From: Acanthamoeba castellanii str. Neff | Lineage: Eukaryota > Discosea > Longamoebia > Acanthamoebidae | Length of the DNA stretch: 64,000 bases | NCBI RefSeq assembly: GCF_000313135.1 | Contig: NW_004457584.1 | Coordinates: 336,768 to 400,767 of the forward strand | Direction of reading: 5' to 3' | Part shown: in pieces, positions 12,190-23,463 of the stretch | Position numbering within the stretch: the first letter of the stretch is position 1 | How the letters are laid out: each line of letters opens with the position of its first letter | The notes under the pieces: model-generated | Told to the model about the DNA's origin: nothing | The model's database searches: none | What the model saw: the letters and a program-made list of their open reading frames with translations, nothing else | Made by a program: the position numbers and the translations under genes

Positions 12190-13640
12190 CAGTTGATGCA
12201 CTTGAGGAGCAATGTGGACCCACTTCAGGTTCCACCTCTTGATGAGGGAGGGCTTCTTGTAGGCCATGAGCTTGGGAATCTTGGCAATGTCCTGGACCAG
12301 CAGTGACTCTGGATTAGCTTTCTCCTTCTCCTCTGCCTCCTTTCAAAGCCACTCTTGCAACTCTGGGATCCAGACATTGTTTGGTGGAGATGTGCTTGAG
12401 GATGTGAAGCAGAATTGGATCAGAAATTGATTGATTGCAAAGATAGAGGGCATGGGTTCTTTGGATTTGGCATACAAATTCTTGAGGTAGGTGGCACTCT
12501 TGGGCCAACTGTTGACATTGAGGAACTTCTTCATGATGCCTGTATAGTTGTGCAGATTTTCTCATAGTTTCTTCTGTTCTGTCTTGTTGCTTCTGAGCCT
12601 CTGGCTGCATGAAATGGTGGAGTTAGTACATGTTTGGAAATATGTAATTTTTTGTTGTGTATGTGTATGTGATGAAATGTACCATTGAGCTGATGAGCTT
12701 CTTCCAGTTGATGGCTTGCTCACCTTGTGTAGTGGTCCAGAACTTGTTGGTGTGCAGGGTGTTGTGGTGCTGGAAGAAGTCCTCCCACCCATCCTTGAGA
12801 ACAGCAGCCTTGTTGTGCATGTGGTTCTGGCCCCAGGTGAGGATGTGAATGTTGTCTTCCAAGACTGTGTTCTGCATATGGAGAAAGGGTATTAGTCACA
12901 GTGGGGACATCAAAAAAGTATGTCAGAAAAAGAAAAACATACATTGACAATGTCACAACACTACTTGAAAGACTTCCCAGGGAAAAGCCACTGTGCAGTC
13001 TGAATGTGATGATTGCCATCAATGATGCAGTATTCAGGCATGCCACCTTTGAGGACACACTGAGAGGGAGGCAGCTCTTGAACAAGCAGCTCCATTGTCA
13101 GAACACCCATCTTGTTCATTGACATAGAGAGAACTCTGTGTCCTCTAGCAGTCACCAACCAATGAGTGCCACTCTTCATCAGTCAATGTCAATTGTCACA
13201 GCATTCATCTTCACATGATCCACACAGAGGACACCATAACACTGGTGCAGGGCCAGGAGGCATGGAGAGCTCCTCTTATGTGGGCTAGGAGGAGATGAAT
13301 TAGCAAACATTCTATTGTGTACACATACACAATAGAATGTCCTGCAGTTGTGGTGCATAATCAGCTTCACAAACAGCACCTCCTTCAGGAGCTTCAGCAG
13401 CTCCTCATCAGTGGCCATGGCAGTTGCCTCTCTGGTAGGTCTTGTTTGGGCTGTCACATCAACCTGAAGAAAGTACAGGATTGGTGAGATTTATTAAGGA
13501 CTATATTTCACATGAAATCAAACACACTTACCTCTGGTGCTAAGAGCAAATCTTGTGACATAGCTGGCTCCAGTGGTGCTGTTTTTTTCAGCTTCTTGCT
13601 CTTGAGTCTGCTGAGAGTCAAGAACAATCTTCAATGATGA
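12190..13640 (-). CDS. Minus-strand coding exons with a ParB-like motif, possibly degenerate
   Basis: Several minus-strand segments look like exons of one gene. (a) Around 13640-13535: DSQQTQEQEAEKNSTTGASY, then YVTRFALSTR, ending at a strong gtaagt donor. (b) From about 13465: VDVTAQTRPTREATAMATDE and ELLKLLKEVLFVKLIMHHN. (c) 13179-12961: VLTMELLVQELPPSQCVLKG and GMPEYCIIDGNHHIQTAQWL; the second resembles the DGNHR-type core of ParB/sulfiredoxin-fold domains. (d) From about 12875: NTVLEDNIHILTWGQNHMHN through NWKKLISSM, then a gtacat donor. (e) 12330-12190: KLMAYKKPSLIKRWNLKWVH. An in-frame stop separates (b) from (c) in the simplest reading, and (d) to (e) needs a frame change, so the gene may be decayed or the introns mis-seen. 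No known protein is recognised. Confidence 0.35.
13309..13341. repeat. Near-perfect 32-base palindrome
   Basis: The arms CATTCTATTGTGTA and TACACAATAGAATG face each other around a four-base centre. It lies within the minus-strand exon set and could form a hairpin or be a remnant of an inserted element end. Confidence 0.65.
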
Positions 13641-13836
13641 GAATATATCAGTTGTTCTATCACATACACATATGCAATGGCTATGGTGGTTATAACCAAT
13701 TATAAGAGTCAATATTCTTGAATAGAATGGAAATATGCAGTATAATGAAACTACTGGTATTATGATGGGACAACACCATGAAATGAAAGGATAACAATTA
13801 GATTAATTGTATATTTAAATTGCTATTTCATCACAT

Positions 13837-13894
13837 ACATGTACACAATGAAATTGTATCTATTAATGCTAATAAGATTTCATTGTGTACATGA
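13837..13894. repeat. Inverted repeat between two divergent island genes
   Basis: catgtacacaatgaaat and its exact reverse complement atttcattgtgtacatg (17 bases) lie about 24 bases apart. They sit between the 5' side of the minus-strand exon set and the 5' side of the plus-strand gene at 14202, so they may belong to a shared promoter or to an element end. A related motif with CACATACACATACACAATG appears near 9250, 12655 and 13660. Confidence 0.65.
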
Positions 13895-14201
13895 CATGGT
13901 GCATACCCATTCAGTTAGTTTTGTCTTGTTCTTCTCCACCTCTGCCACACTTGCAAAGTAATTCTCTCCACTCCAGTTGCTTGACCATCCACTTGGCAAG
14001 CTTGGCTGCATTGCAGCAGGACATTACCATGGACAGAATGCCACTTGTGGACTGGGTAAGGTTGTCACTCATGTTGTAGTGTGTAGGTTGGTAAAGAATA
14101 ATGACCATTGCACCCTAAAAGGACTATGCTCAACCAATGAGCTTTTTTGCAGACATTTCTTAAAAAGTGTTAGGATTCCAGAATTGATCTACAATGGAGT
14201 T

Positions 14202-14636
14202 ATGACCAACATTGCCAGCACTCATGGCACAATCTCCTGCACTCAGCACACAGTTGAGCAGATCAAGGAAGTGCTCAAGAATGCCTGCAAGAAGTGTGAG
14301 GAGCTTGCCAACCTCACAACAACCATCATCAATGAGAACCACAAGCTCCACCAGCAGGCTAGCCATGACAAGGCAACCATCATAGCTGCATGCCAACTAA
14401 TTCTGGAACTGGTGCCAGGGCTTTCCAACTACCAGCTCCACAGCTTTGACATTGATTTCAACCATGTGAAGCAAGTCAAGGAGGAATGCCTCTTTGATCA
14501 AGTTGCAGGAAAGGCAGATGGATATCAGAAGCTGCCTCCTGGCACTGTCTGCCTCCTCAGGGGGAAGTTTGCCCTGGCCCATCTCAAGCCTGGCTACCTC
14601 AGTGGTGTGTTATTTCCTTGTGCTGTGTTGCAGTAG
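14202..14636 (+). CDS. Coiled-coil protein of the AT-rich island, partial model
   Basis: This plus-strand frame has protein-like composition, unlike its antisense. It reads HTVEQIKEVLKNACKKCEEL and then TTIINENHKLHQQASHDKAT, a probable coiled coil, followed by CQLILELVPGLSNYQLHSF and ending KFALAHLKPGYLSG. The frame is open upstream to 13977 and an upstream exon ending at a gtaagg donor near 14050 is likely, so the true start is uncertain. A gt...tttgtag intron after 14600 and a further proline-rich exon up to about 14880 are possible. No known family is recognised. Confidence 0.35.
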   Translation: MTNIASTHGTISCTQHTVEQIKEVLKNACKKCEELANLTTTIINENHKLHQQASHDKATIIAACQLILELVPGLSNYQLHSFDIDFNHVKQVKEECLFDQVAGKADGYQKLPPGTVCLLRGKFALAHLKPGYLSGVLFPCAVLQ

Positions 14637-14887
14637 GTACCTTGTTTTTATTTGTAGGACCCATCTGTTGCTTCATCCTCATAATTCCTTCCCAAAGCCC
14701 CTGTTCTTCCTACCTGGACAACATGCCCTGCCACATGTCCTTTTTTCATCCCCAAAACAGCAGGTGTCTTCTTCACAGTTGCATGGAGGTGTTTTTGATT
14801 TTCTTCCTGCTAGAGAACCATCCATTCCTGGCACATTCCTGGCAGATATGGGCGTTGTGTTCCCTCTGGTGCAGACCTGTGGGCGGA

Positions 14888-17800
14888 TCAGTGGTTCTCG
14901 CGGGGTACGTAGTCGCCGCTGCATCCGCTCAGGAAGTCAAAGTCGCATCCCTCGTTGGCCTGCTGCACGCGCTTGACGTAGAGGCTCGTGTAGCCGCGCG
15001 AGCGGTCATCCGGGTTGGCCGGCGGCGTCCACTTGGCCTTGCGCGCCGCCAGCTCCTACGCGGAGCGGCGCCACAAACGAACGAAACACATTTATAGATA
15101 TATATATATATTACCACGGACAGCACCATCGCCACCGGTGGGGGGGTGGTACCTTGTCGGAGACGTGGAGGTGGAGGAGACGCTGCTCGACGTCGAGTTC
15201 GATGATATCACCGTCCTGGACGAGGGCGAGGGGTCCGCCCACGGCCGCCTCTGGCGCCGTGTGGAGGACCACCGTACCGTAGGCCGTACCGCTCATCCGC
15301 GCATCGGAGATCCGCACCATGTCCGTCACCCCTATATGTATATATTTTCATATGACCACGGTCACCACCCATCACAAGCCGATTGACCGGAGGTGAGAAG
15401 AGACCAACAACAACACCAACAACACCACTACCACCATCAACAACAACAACAACAAGGGAGACACTTACCTTGGGCGAGGAGCTTCTTGGGGAGAGGCATG
15501 TTGCCCACCTCGGCCATGCCGGGATAGCCCTGCGGCCCGCAGTTCTGGAGCACCATCACCGAGTCGGGCTGGAAGGGCAGGTCCGGGTCGTCCGTCCTCC
15601 GCCTCAGGTCCTCGATCGAGTTGAACACCACCGCGGGGCCTACCACCATCCATCACCACCAACACAGAGTCAGATGTTACACTGTAATCCAACTTGTGCC
15701 GTGTGTGTTATGTGTTATGTGCTAGTTACCTTTGTGCTTCATGAGGTGGGGAGAGGCGGCCGAGGGCTTGAGCACGGCGCCGTCGGGGGCGAGGTTGCCG
15801 CGGAGGACGGCGATGCCGCCCTGCAGCTTGAAGGGCTGGTCGATGGGCGTGATGACCTCCCGGTTCCAGCACTTGGCCTCCTTCACGTTCTCGCCCATGG
15901 TGCGCCCGTTCACCGTCATGGCGTCCTGATGGATCAACCCTGCACGCGAGCCACACGCGCGACATGGCGGCACATGCTCTATGAGCTCGAGCTAAAGTGT
16001 GCGACGTGTGCGCGTGCGTGTGCGAATACCCTCGGCCTTGAAAGCGAGCTCGTGGATGACGGCGGGCAGGCCACCGGCGTAGTAGAAGTCCTCCATGAGG
16101 TACTGGCCCGAGGGGCGCAGGTTGACCAGGCACGGCACGTCACGCCCCAGCCTGTCCCAGTCGTCGAGCGCCACCACTGCGCTGCTCTCCGTCTCACCGT
16201 CCCTGAACACAGAGGCTCGTAAGGAATGTCGCACTCACGCACTCACGCACGCGCACACGACACACAACACGACGAGCGTTTACCTGGGGCGCACGCGGCG
16301 GGAGATGGACAGCAGGTGGAGCACGGCGTTGGTGGATCCGCCGATGGCCCCGTTGACGCGGATGGCGTTCTCGAAGGCCTTCTTCGTGAGGATGTCCGAC
16401 GGGCGCAGGTTCTCCTTCACCATCTCCACGATCCGACGCCCTGCACCGCCAGCGCGAAGCCATCGGCAATTAATGAAAGGCAGATTATGATAACGAATAA
16501 GTAATAATACAAGAATAACAGAATCAGAATAATGTAAAGGCATATTCGGACAAACCAGTGAGGTGGGCGAGGGTGTAGCGGCGGGCGTCCACGGCTGGGA
16601 TGGCGGCGGCCGCGGGGAGGGTCATGCCGAGGGCCTCGACCATGCTGGCCATCGTGGAGGCCGTGCCCATCGTCATGCAGTGCCCCGCGCTACGCGACAT
16701 GCACGACTCTAGGACCACCGGGAGGGAGAATCTCGGTCAGCGGCGCACACTCACACGCACACATGGTGCGTTGTGTGTGTGTATTGTGTGTGTGTGTGTG
16801 TGTGTCAATGTTGATGTAAGGTCTGGTTGCCTGGCGAGCGTACCGGCATCCATGAAGTCCTGGAGGGAGAGCTCGCCGGCCCGCACCATGGCGTCAAACT
16901 TCCACACGTGGGTGCCCGACCCAATCTGCTGGTCCCGCCACCGGCCGTTCAGCATCGGCCCTCCTGCAATCGTGCATGCAAGCCGGTCAATGCAGCAGGT
17001 GGGGGTGGGCAGACGGAATGGTGGTGGCTGATGGTGGGGCAATTACCGGGGAGCACGATGCTGGGCACGTCGACGCTGGCGGCGCCCATGAGGAGGGCCG
17101 GGGTGGTCTTGTCGCAGCCGGTCAGCAGCACCACGCCGTCGATCGGATTGCCCCTGCGTGTGGCCACCCACCCCATCAATTCAGCTCTTTAGCCGCACCA
17201 CCAAACAAACGCCTCATGATTGGGTGAAGCGACGAGGCGAACCTGATGCTCTCCTCGACGTCCATGGAAACCAGGTTGCGGTAGAGCATGGCCGTAGGGC
17301 GCAGCAGCGTCTCCCCTGCAGCCAGCGAGGCCAGAAGAAGAAGAAGAGCAACAACAACAACAACGACAACACCAACAACACCGTCAGCTGAGGCGCATAG
17401 GCCGAGCATGGGCGCTACGCCGGGGGGAGGGGCGGATGGATGAAGAGGAGCGCACCGAGGGACATGACGGGGAACTCGAGAGGGAAGCCGCCCATCTCCC
17501 ACACGCCGCGCTTCACCCACTCGGCGATCTTGCGGAAGTGCGCATTGCAGGGCGTCAGCTCCGACCACGTGTTGCAGATCCCTGCGTGCGGGTGGTTGGT
17601 TGGTGCCGCCCACCATCATCACCGCCGTCAGGCGGATGTTGCTGCAGGCGGACAGAGGAATAGCGCACACGCGACCCCCAATATAGGCACGTACCGATCA
17701 CGGGGCGGCCGTGGAACACATCATCCGGGATTCCCTGTTCAGGTGCAGCACCGCCCCCGCCGCCACGGCCCACACGCGTGGGTTCAGATCTGCTGCAGCT

Positions 17801-18333
17801 CTACCCGGTGATGGGCGAAGGCTTGTGGTGGGGGGGGGGGCTGGTAGGGCACCTGGTTCTTCATCCAGCTGCGGTGGTTGAACCCGTCCTTGTCGCGCTT
17901 CCCGAACCACTCTTCGCTACGCAGGCGGCCCCCGCCTCCCCCCTCGGCCACTGCGCAGCTCGTCGTGGGCGTGAGTGTGTGACACGTGAGAGCCCCCCCC
18001 CCCAAACATTTTTTCAAGTAGCAAGTAGAATAGGACCACCCCACTACTACTCCATGGCCTGCCTGAAGGGGGAAGGGAGGGGGTTGTACCACCGCTGCGG
18101 TGGGTGGGGCCATCCGAGGAGGACGTGGTGGACGCCAAGAGACGACTCGCAGCGGAGGCGCCCGGCAGCAGGCCCGACGCCACTGCCCTGGTCGCGCAGC
18201 GTGGGGCTGCGGGACTACTACCACTTCGAAGCCTGTGCAAGCCTCGCCACCACGCCAGGCCTCGCGTCAGCGCTTCTTTGGGGGAGGGGGGGGCTAAGGT
18301 GGCGGGTCCGTACGATACAGCCACACGACGCAT
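14888..18333 (-). CDS. IlvD/Edd family dehydratase (sugar-acid dehydratase type), probably mitochondrial
   Basis: About fourteen short exons read cleanly on the minus strand, from a start near 18333 to the TGA at 14890-14888. Family landmarks in order are [133 protein letters not shown] and the tail [19 protein letters not shown]. The CDK and GHCMTMG cysteines are expected Fe-S ligands. The [11 protein letters not shown] form and the C-terminus resemble arabinonate/xylonate dehydratases rather than classical ILV3. The first exon ([10 protein letters not shown]..., Arg/Ser/Ala-rich) splices in phase to the [15 protein letters not shown] exon and fits a mitochondrial presequence. An upstream ATG at 18462 is an alternative start. 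Confidence 0.88.
16773..16806. repeat. (TG)n microsatellite in a dehydratase intron
   Basis: A nearly pure TG run lies in the intron after the GGPMLNG exon of the dehydratase. Confidence 0.7.
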
Positions 18334-18551
18334 GTTGCGCAGCTCTTCACTTTGGGAGGAATTACAACTTGAGCGAGGAGGCGCCGTTCCTTTTCTTTTC
18401 TTTTTCCCTCCCCACGCTAGAGCACGCACTACGTGCTGATCCAATTCAGCGTTTGGTTGCATCGCCAGAGGGCCGCGCCAGCATCCACGAGGCGTGCCAC
18501 AACGTGCGCCGCTTGAGGCCATAGTTGTCATTGGTGACGTTGTTGTTGTTA

Positions 18552-20189
18552 TTATTGTGAGAGTTCTGGTGATGGTGCCGGGGCGCCAGTGGGTACATCG
18601 GTGGTGGCGGGGCGTGGCTGGTGGTGCTCGAGGTGCCACTGTCGCGAGATCTCGTAGAGGCAGATGCCGAAGGCCACGCCCACGTTCAGGCTGTTCTTGA
18701 CGCCCACGCACGGAATGGACACGATCGCCGCACATCTCTGACTCACCGCACACGCCCCCAACACACATCCGAGTGAGTAATGCACGCCGCGAATGAAACC
18801 AGCAGAGAAGACGGGGCTGAGCGTCACACACCACACACACCACACACACCACACCTTGAGCAGGTCGGCCTCGATGCCGTGCCGCTCGTTGCCCAGCAGC
18901 AGGGCGCATCCGCCCGCGCTTCGGGAGGGGAACGTGTAGGCGTAGATACTGGGCTGGCCCTCCACCGTCTCCAGCGCCACGACCGGCAGCGGCGGATTCG
19001 CAGCCGCAGCGGCGTCGGAGGCCGGGGCGGCTTCGTCGAGGCTGTAGCGGCCCGACGCGAGCATGTCCATCACGTCCGACGTGCGCTGGTGCCACTCCCA
19101 CGGCACGAACTGGTGCGCGTTCATGGTCGTGCGCAGCGTCTTCTCCTGCACACCACACGCAACAGCCCCCACAACTTCACCATGAGCATATTCGTAAAGT
19201 CCGAGAGACGAAAAGTGGGAACGGATTTCGTCGTCGTCGTCGTCGTCGTACCTCGTCGGGGGTGGCGGTGTAGCCGCACAGGAAGATCTTGCGCACTCCG
19301 AAACACTCGGCCGTGCGGAAGATCGCCCCCACGTTGAATGCCGACCGCAGGTTGTCTATAGAGACCAATCATTGGGGAAAAATAGAGATGAGCCCACTGT
19401 GGTGCCAACGCACGACACACGACACACGACACACGACACACGACACACGACACACGACACGAGGAGGCGGGAGGGACCCAGGACGAGGACGAGTGGGATC
19501 TTTTGGGCGGCGGGAGTGCGCACGTCGTCCTGCCGCTGGATGAGGAACTCGTGGTCGGCCAGCCCCCGCGTGAACTTGCGCTCGATCGGCAGAAACAGGC
19601 CTGCAATCGCGCATCACGACACACGACACACGGCCAAGCTGTTTAGTGTGGTGTGCGTGTGTGTGCGTGTGTGGCGTAGACCGCGCGGCCCATTTCTATC
19701 TCTACGCGTGCGCGCAAGCGATGGCGCACCGAGGAAGTGCTTGAGGCTGAGGTGGGGGATGCTGGACTCCTTGATCTTCTGCGCGAGCCGCGCCACCTCG
19801 CGGAGGTCCGGGTCTTTGTGGTCCTCGAGCGCCTCCAGGCACCGCCGCAGCAGCATCACCCGCCCGACCACCCGCTGCCGCGCCTCCGCCGCCGTGGCGT
19901 CGTTGTCCGCGTGGGCCTGGGCCTCGGCCAGCTGGTCGGCACGCACCCACATGCGCTCGATGCGCTGGGTGAGGCCCACCAGGAACTGGAGGCACGCCGC
20001 ACGGTTCTTCTTCACGCGCTCGAACGCCGCCCACTCGGCCGCCTCGTCGCCATCTTCCTGCCCGGCCTTCTTCTTTTCTTTGTCGGCGGACGATGGTGAC
20101 GTTTTCGGTTGTTCTCGTCGTGCCCGCTTTTTGTGGGGCGGTGCCACCGCGACCTGAGCTGCATCATGCTCTCCATCTTCTTCCTGCAT
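18552..20189 (-). CDS. SpoU/TrmH-family RNA 2'-O-methyltransferase
   Basis: Starts at ATG 20189-20187 and ends at TAA 18554-18552. Exon 1 encodes a Lys/Arg/Glu-rich extension ([17 protein letters not shown]) followed by a long helical region ending [14 protein letters not shown]. Later exons carry the SPOUT catalytic core: motif 1 ([21 protein letters not shown]), motif 2 ([18 protein letters not shown]) and motif 3 ([27 protein letters not shown]). These bind SAM in a trefoil knot and modify ribose in tRNA or rRNA; the substrate cannot be told from sequence. The basic N-terminus suggests RNA binding or a nuclear signal. Introns contain heptameric cgacaca repeats. Confidence 0.88.
19411..19461. 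repeat. (CGACACA)n tandem repeat in an intron
   Basis: About seven consecutive seven-base units in an intron of the SpoU methyltransferase gene, the same unit as at 37828. Confidence 0.85.
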
Positions 20190-20299
20190 GCTTGCCTTTT
20201 CTTATATCATATTTTCTCTTTCTTTTTTTAAAGTGGTGCTTGGAGAAACGAAAAGAGAAATTCAAAAAAACAGCGACAAAACAACAAAATCGGAGGGAG

Positions 20300-20721
20300 A
20301 TGAACGCCGGCACGCGAACCCTCGGGAACAACCTGAAGCTGCAGAAGCGGTTGGCCATGTCCATCCTCAACTGCGGCCGTTCCAAGGCGTGGCTCGACCC
20401 CGAGCGCAAGGAGCTCATTGCCAAAGCCCGAACCCGTACATCTCCAAATTCCCGCAAATCCACCCCCTTCGTGATTTTTTAGTTGCGCGTAGCGGCTGCT
20501 GCAAGTTAGTGGGTGCAACCACGTACATGGCTGGCCTTGCCCTCATCTTGTTGTGGGTGGCACGTGCAGGTGCCGAGGTGCGCACGTTGATCGAGGCCGG
20601 CGTGGTGCAGAAGAAGGAGAAGGAGTTCAAGCAGCCCATGGACCGCGACGAGAAGCTCAAGCGCAGGGTCAAGATGCGAATGGCCCGCAGGGTGATCGAG
20701 GAGGAGGGACTCGACTTCTGA
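20300..20721 (+). CDS. Short L19e-like ribosomal-protein paralogue
   Basis: Two exons (20300-20435 and 20570-20721) splice in phase to 95 residues. The N-terminal part, NLKLQKRLAMSILNCGRSKA then WLDPERKELIAKA, matches the start of eukaryotic ribosomal protein L19e (family pattern: QKRLA..VL.CGK.K.WLDPNE...I). The second exon continues EVRTLIEAGVVQKKEKEF, as in L19e, but then ends with MDRDEKLKRRVKMRMARR and a short acidic tail. Real L19e is about 180-200 residues with a long basic C-terminal helix, missing here. It could be a specialised or mitochondrial L19e-like factor, or a truncated paralogue. The ATG follows an A-rich leader and starts 111 bases from the divergent SpoU gene. Confidence 0.65.
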
Positions 20722-20896
20722 AGCAGCAGCTGCCAACGCCACCACGCGAACGCGCCTGTAAAGAAAGAGAAGAGAACAAACGGACTCAAGCCTGCAACCG
20801 CACTCAATCACGCAACACAACACGCAACACAACACGCAACACAGCACACAGTGATCCCAGAGTCTCTTGAGTCGCGAGAAGGCGCGAGCCTTGATG

Positions 20897-21894
<998 letters not shown>

Positions 21895-21963
21895 CTTGCA
21901 TACGGGTTCTTTGTCCGCCAAAAGAAAGAAAAAGAAAAGAAAATAGGTTTTATTTCTGCCAGC

Positions 21964-23332
21964 TCAAGCAGGCACGAGAGGGTAGCGCTCGCGGAGGAGG
22001 GCGAAGAGCGGCCCGTACTCGCCCTTCTCCACAGCCACCAGGGATTCGTCGCCGCTGTCGAGCTGCGCCTCGAATTCATCCCATCCCACCCACTTGGCAT
22101 CTGGTCGTGTGTGTCGTGTGTGTCGTGTCGTGTGTTGCAGGTGGTTGGGTGAGCCCGTGGGCAGTAGTGAGGCACACAACAACAACAACATCGCCATCGG
22201 CATCGTCATCGTCGTCATCATCAAATACAAAACAACAACAACAAAACACGCACGCACGCACGCACGCACAAGCGAGGAGGGGGCCGTGGCGCAATGCGTA
22301 CCGGTGACCTCTTCCGGCTGCAGGACAAGAGAGGAGACAGACACATCAGTCTCGTAGAGGTATCTGTATATTGCCACGACAGCAAGACGAAGAGGATTAC
22401 ATATTATTATTATATTAGTAGTAGTATTATGCTCATGGCCATCAAGGATACGCGGCGGCTTGTTGGTGAAGGGGGGCGTACATGTCCTGGAGCTCGTTGT
22501 CAAAGTAGGTGCCTGCCATTGCCACGCGCGCCCGGGTCAATCCCCCGCGATCACTGGCGTGTGGGGGGGGGGCCACCACGTACCGTTCATGTACACTCCC
22601 GAAGCCGGGGCGGTGAAGAGAAACTGGAGCTTCTCGGGCTGCGCCGTGATGCCCAACTCCTCGTGGAGCTCCTTCAACGCTGCGCCGCGAGGATCGACCA
22701 CGACACGACACGCGCGCGTTTGTACAGCCATGTGATTTAATAAATCGCATGTAGGGGCAGTGGTACATTAGCGCCGTGCGGGAGAGTCTGCGCTGTCGCC
22801 CTGGGGCAGCAGAGAAAGCGCAGGAAACAGAGAGGCTTGCGTAAGGGCGGGAGCGCATACCGCCCTGGAGGCTGGTTTCGCCCGCTTCGATGTGGCCCGC
22901 GCACGAGATGTCCCACCTGCACATGCGACAACAAGTAGCACATGACACACACACACACCACACACACCACACACACCACGCACGACACACAACAGTGGTC
23001 TGCATCAGGCACGCACGCGGGCAACAGTGGGGCGGAGTAAGTACTTGTCCGGGTTGGTGCACTTGTCGGCGGAGCGCCGTTGGAGCAGCACCCGACGCGT
23101 GGCGGGGTCCACACACCAGACATGCACTGCTCGAGCAGCCAAAGCGAGGGGTGAGCACACACAAGGGCGCCGCCCGCGAGAAGAAACTCCGTAATTTAGG
23201 TGGGTGGGGGGGTAAACCAATCTTGTGCCACAGGCCCTGCTCGTGGATGACCTTTCGGGTTTTGATCTCGCCGGTGGGGCGTCCGTCCTGCGTCCACACC
23301 TCCAGGAGCTCCTCGTGCTTGTCCGCGCACAT
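21964..23332 (-). CDS. Nudix hydrolase (IPP-isomerase-like branch)
   Basis: About six exons from ATG 23332 to TGA 21966-21964. The reading order is LLEVWTQDGRPTGEIKTRK, HVWCVDPATRRVLLQRRSAD, WDISCAGHIEAGETSLQG, ALKELHEELGITAQPEKLQF, TYFDNELQDMYAPLHQQ, and DAKWVGWDEFEAQLDSGDES to the end. The Nudix box G-x5-E-x7-REUXEE-x-G-U is split by an intron (GHIEAGETS...ELHEELGI). The N-terminal layout (..G...G...R..VH..G..H. then HVW) is shared with IPP-isomerase-like Nudix proteins and plant NUDX3-type enzymes. The substrate is not predictable. Its introns are rich in cacgaca and ca repeats. Confidence 0.9.
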
Positions 23333-23463
23333 GGTGTCGCCTCGTTGAAGAGAAGTAAAAGAAATAAAAGAAAATTCAAGTTTCACGCACCGCCTGTGGT
23401 GGAATGAGCGGTTTATTCAAGCGTGGGCGAAGGGGTGGCGTAGGGCTGGAGGGTACTACGCCT

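Larger units (their letters stand above)
8840..14887. mobile_element. AT-richer island, probable composite of mobile or foreign elements
   Basis: About 6 kb between the aconitase start and the dehydratase stop differ sharply from the rest of the window. A+T is visibly higher, G/C-rich intron repeats are absent, and TG/CA-rich text with ATTTT runs dominates. It carries three coding-looking units (10222-11270 minus, 12190-13640 minus, 14202-14636 plus), a 29-base inverted repeat at 9676/11321, and several near-palindromes around TACACAATG. The right edge is abrupt: host coding sequence (the dehydratase stop at 14888) begins immediately. No transposase catalytic core was recognised. 8870-9670 has short open frames but nothing convincingly coding. 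The island boundaries are judged by eye from composition. Confidence 0.5.

Noticed and set aside
14640..14887. Extension of the coiled-coil island gene into the dehydratase region
   Set aside because: Possible splice at gt...tttgtag, but several frames are equally open and none could be proven; left out of the model.
8840..14887. Giant-virus insertion
   Set aside because: No capsid, polymerase, helicase or other viral hallmark seen, and exons are interrupted by introns.
8840..14887. Nuclear copy of mitochondrial DNA
   Set aside because: No mitochondrial protein or rRNA gene text is present and the coding units use spliceosomal introns.
18060..18130. Alternative dehydratase start at [12 protein letters not shown]
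   Set aside because: Its splice to the next exon is out of phase, while the frame starting [10 protein letters not shown] joins in phase.
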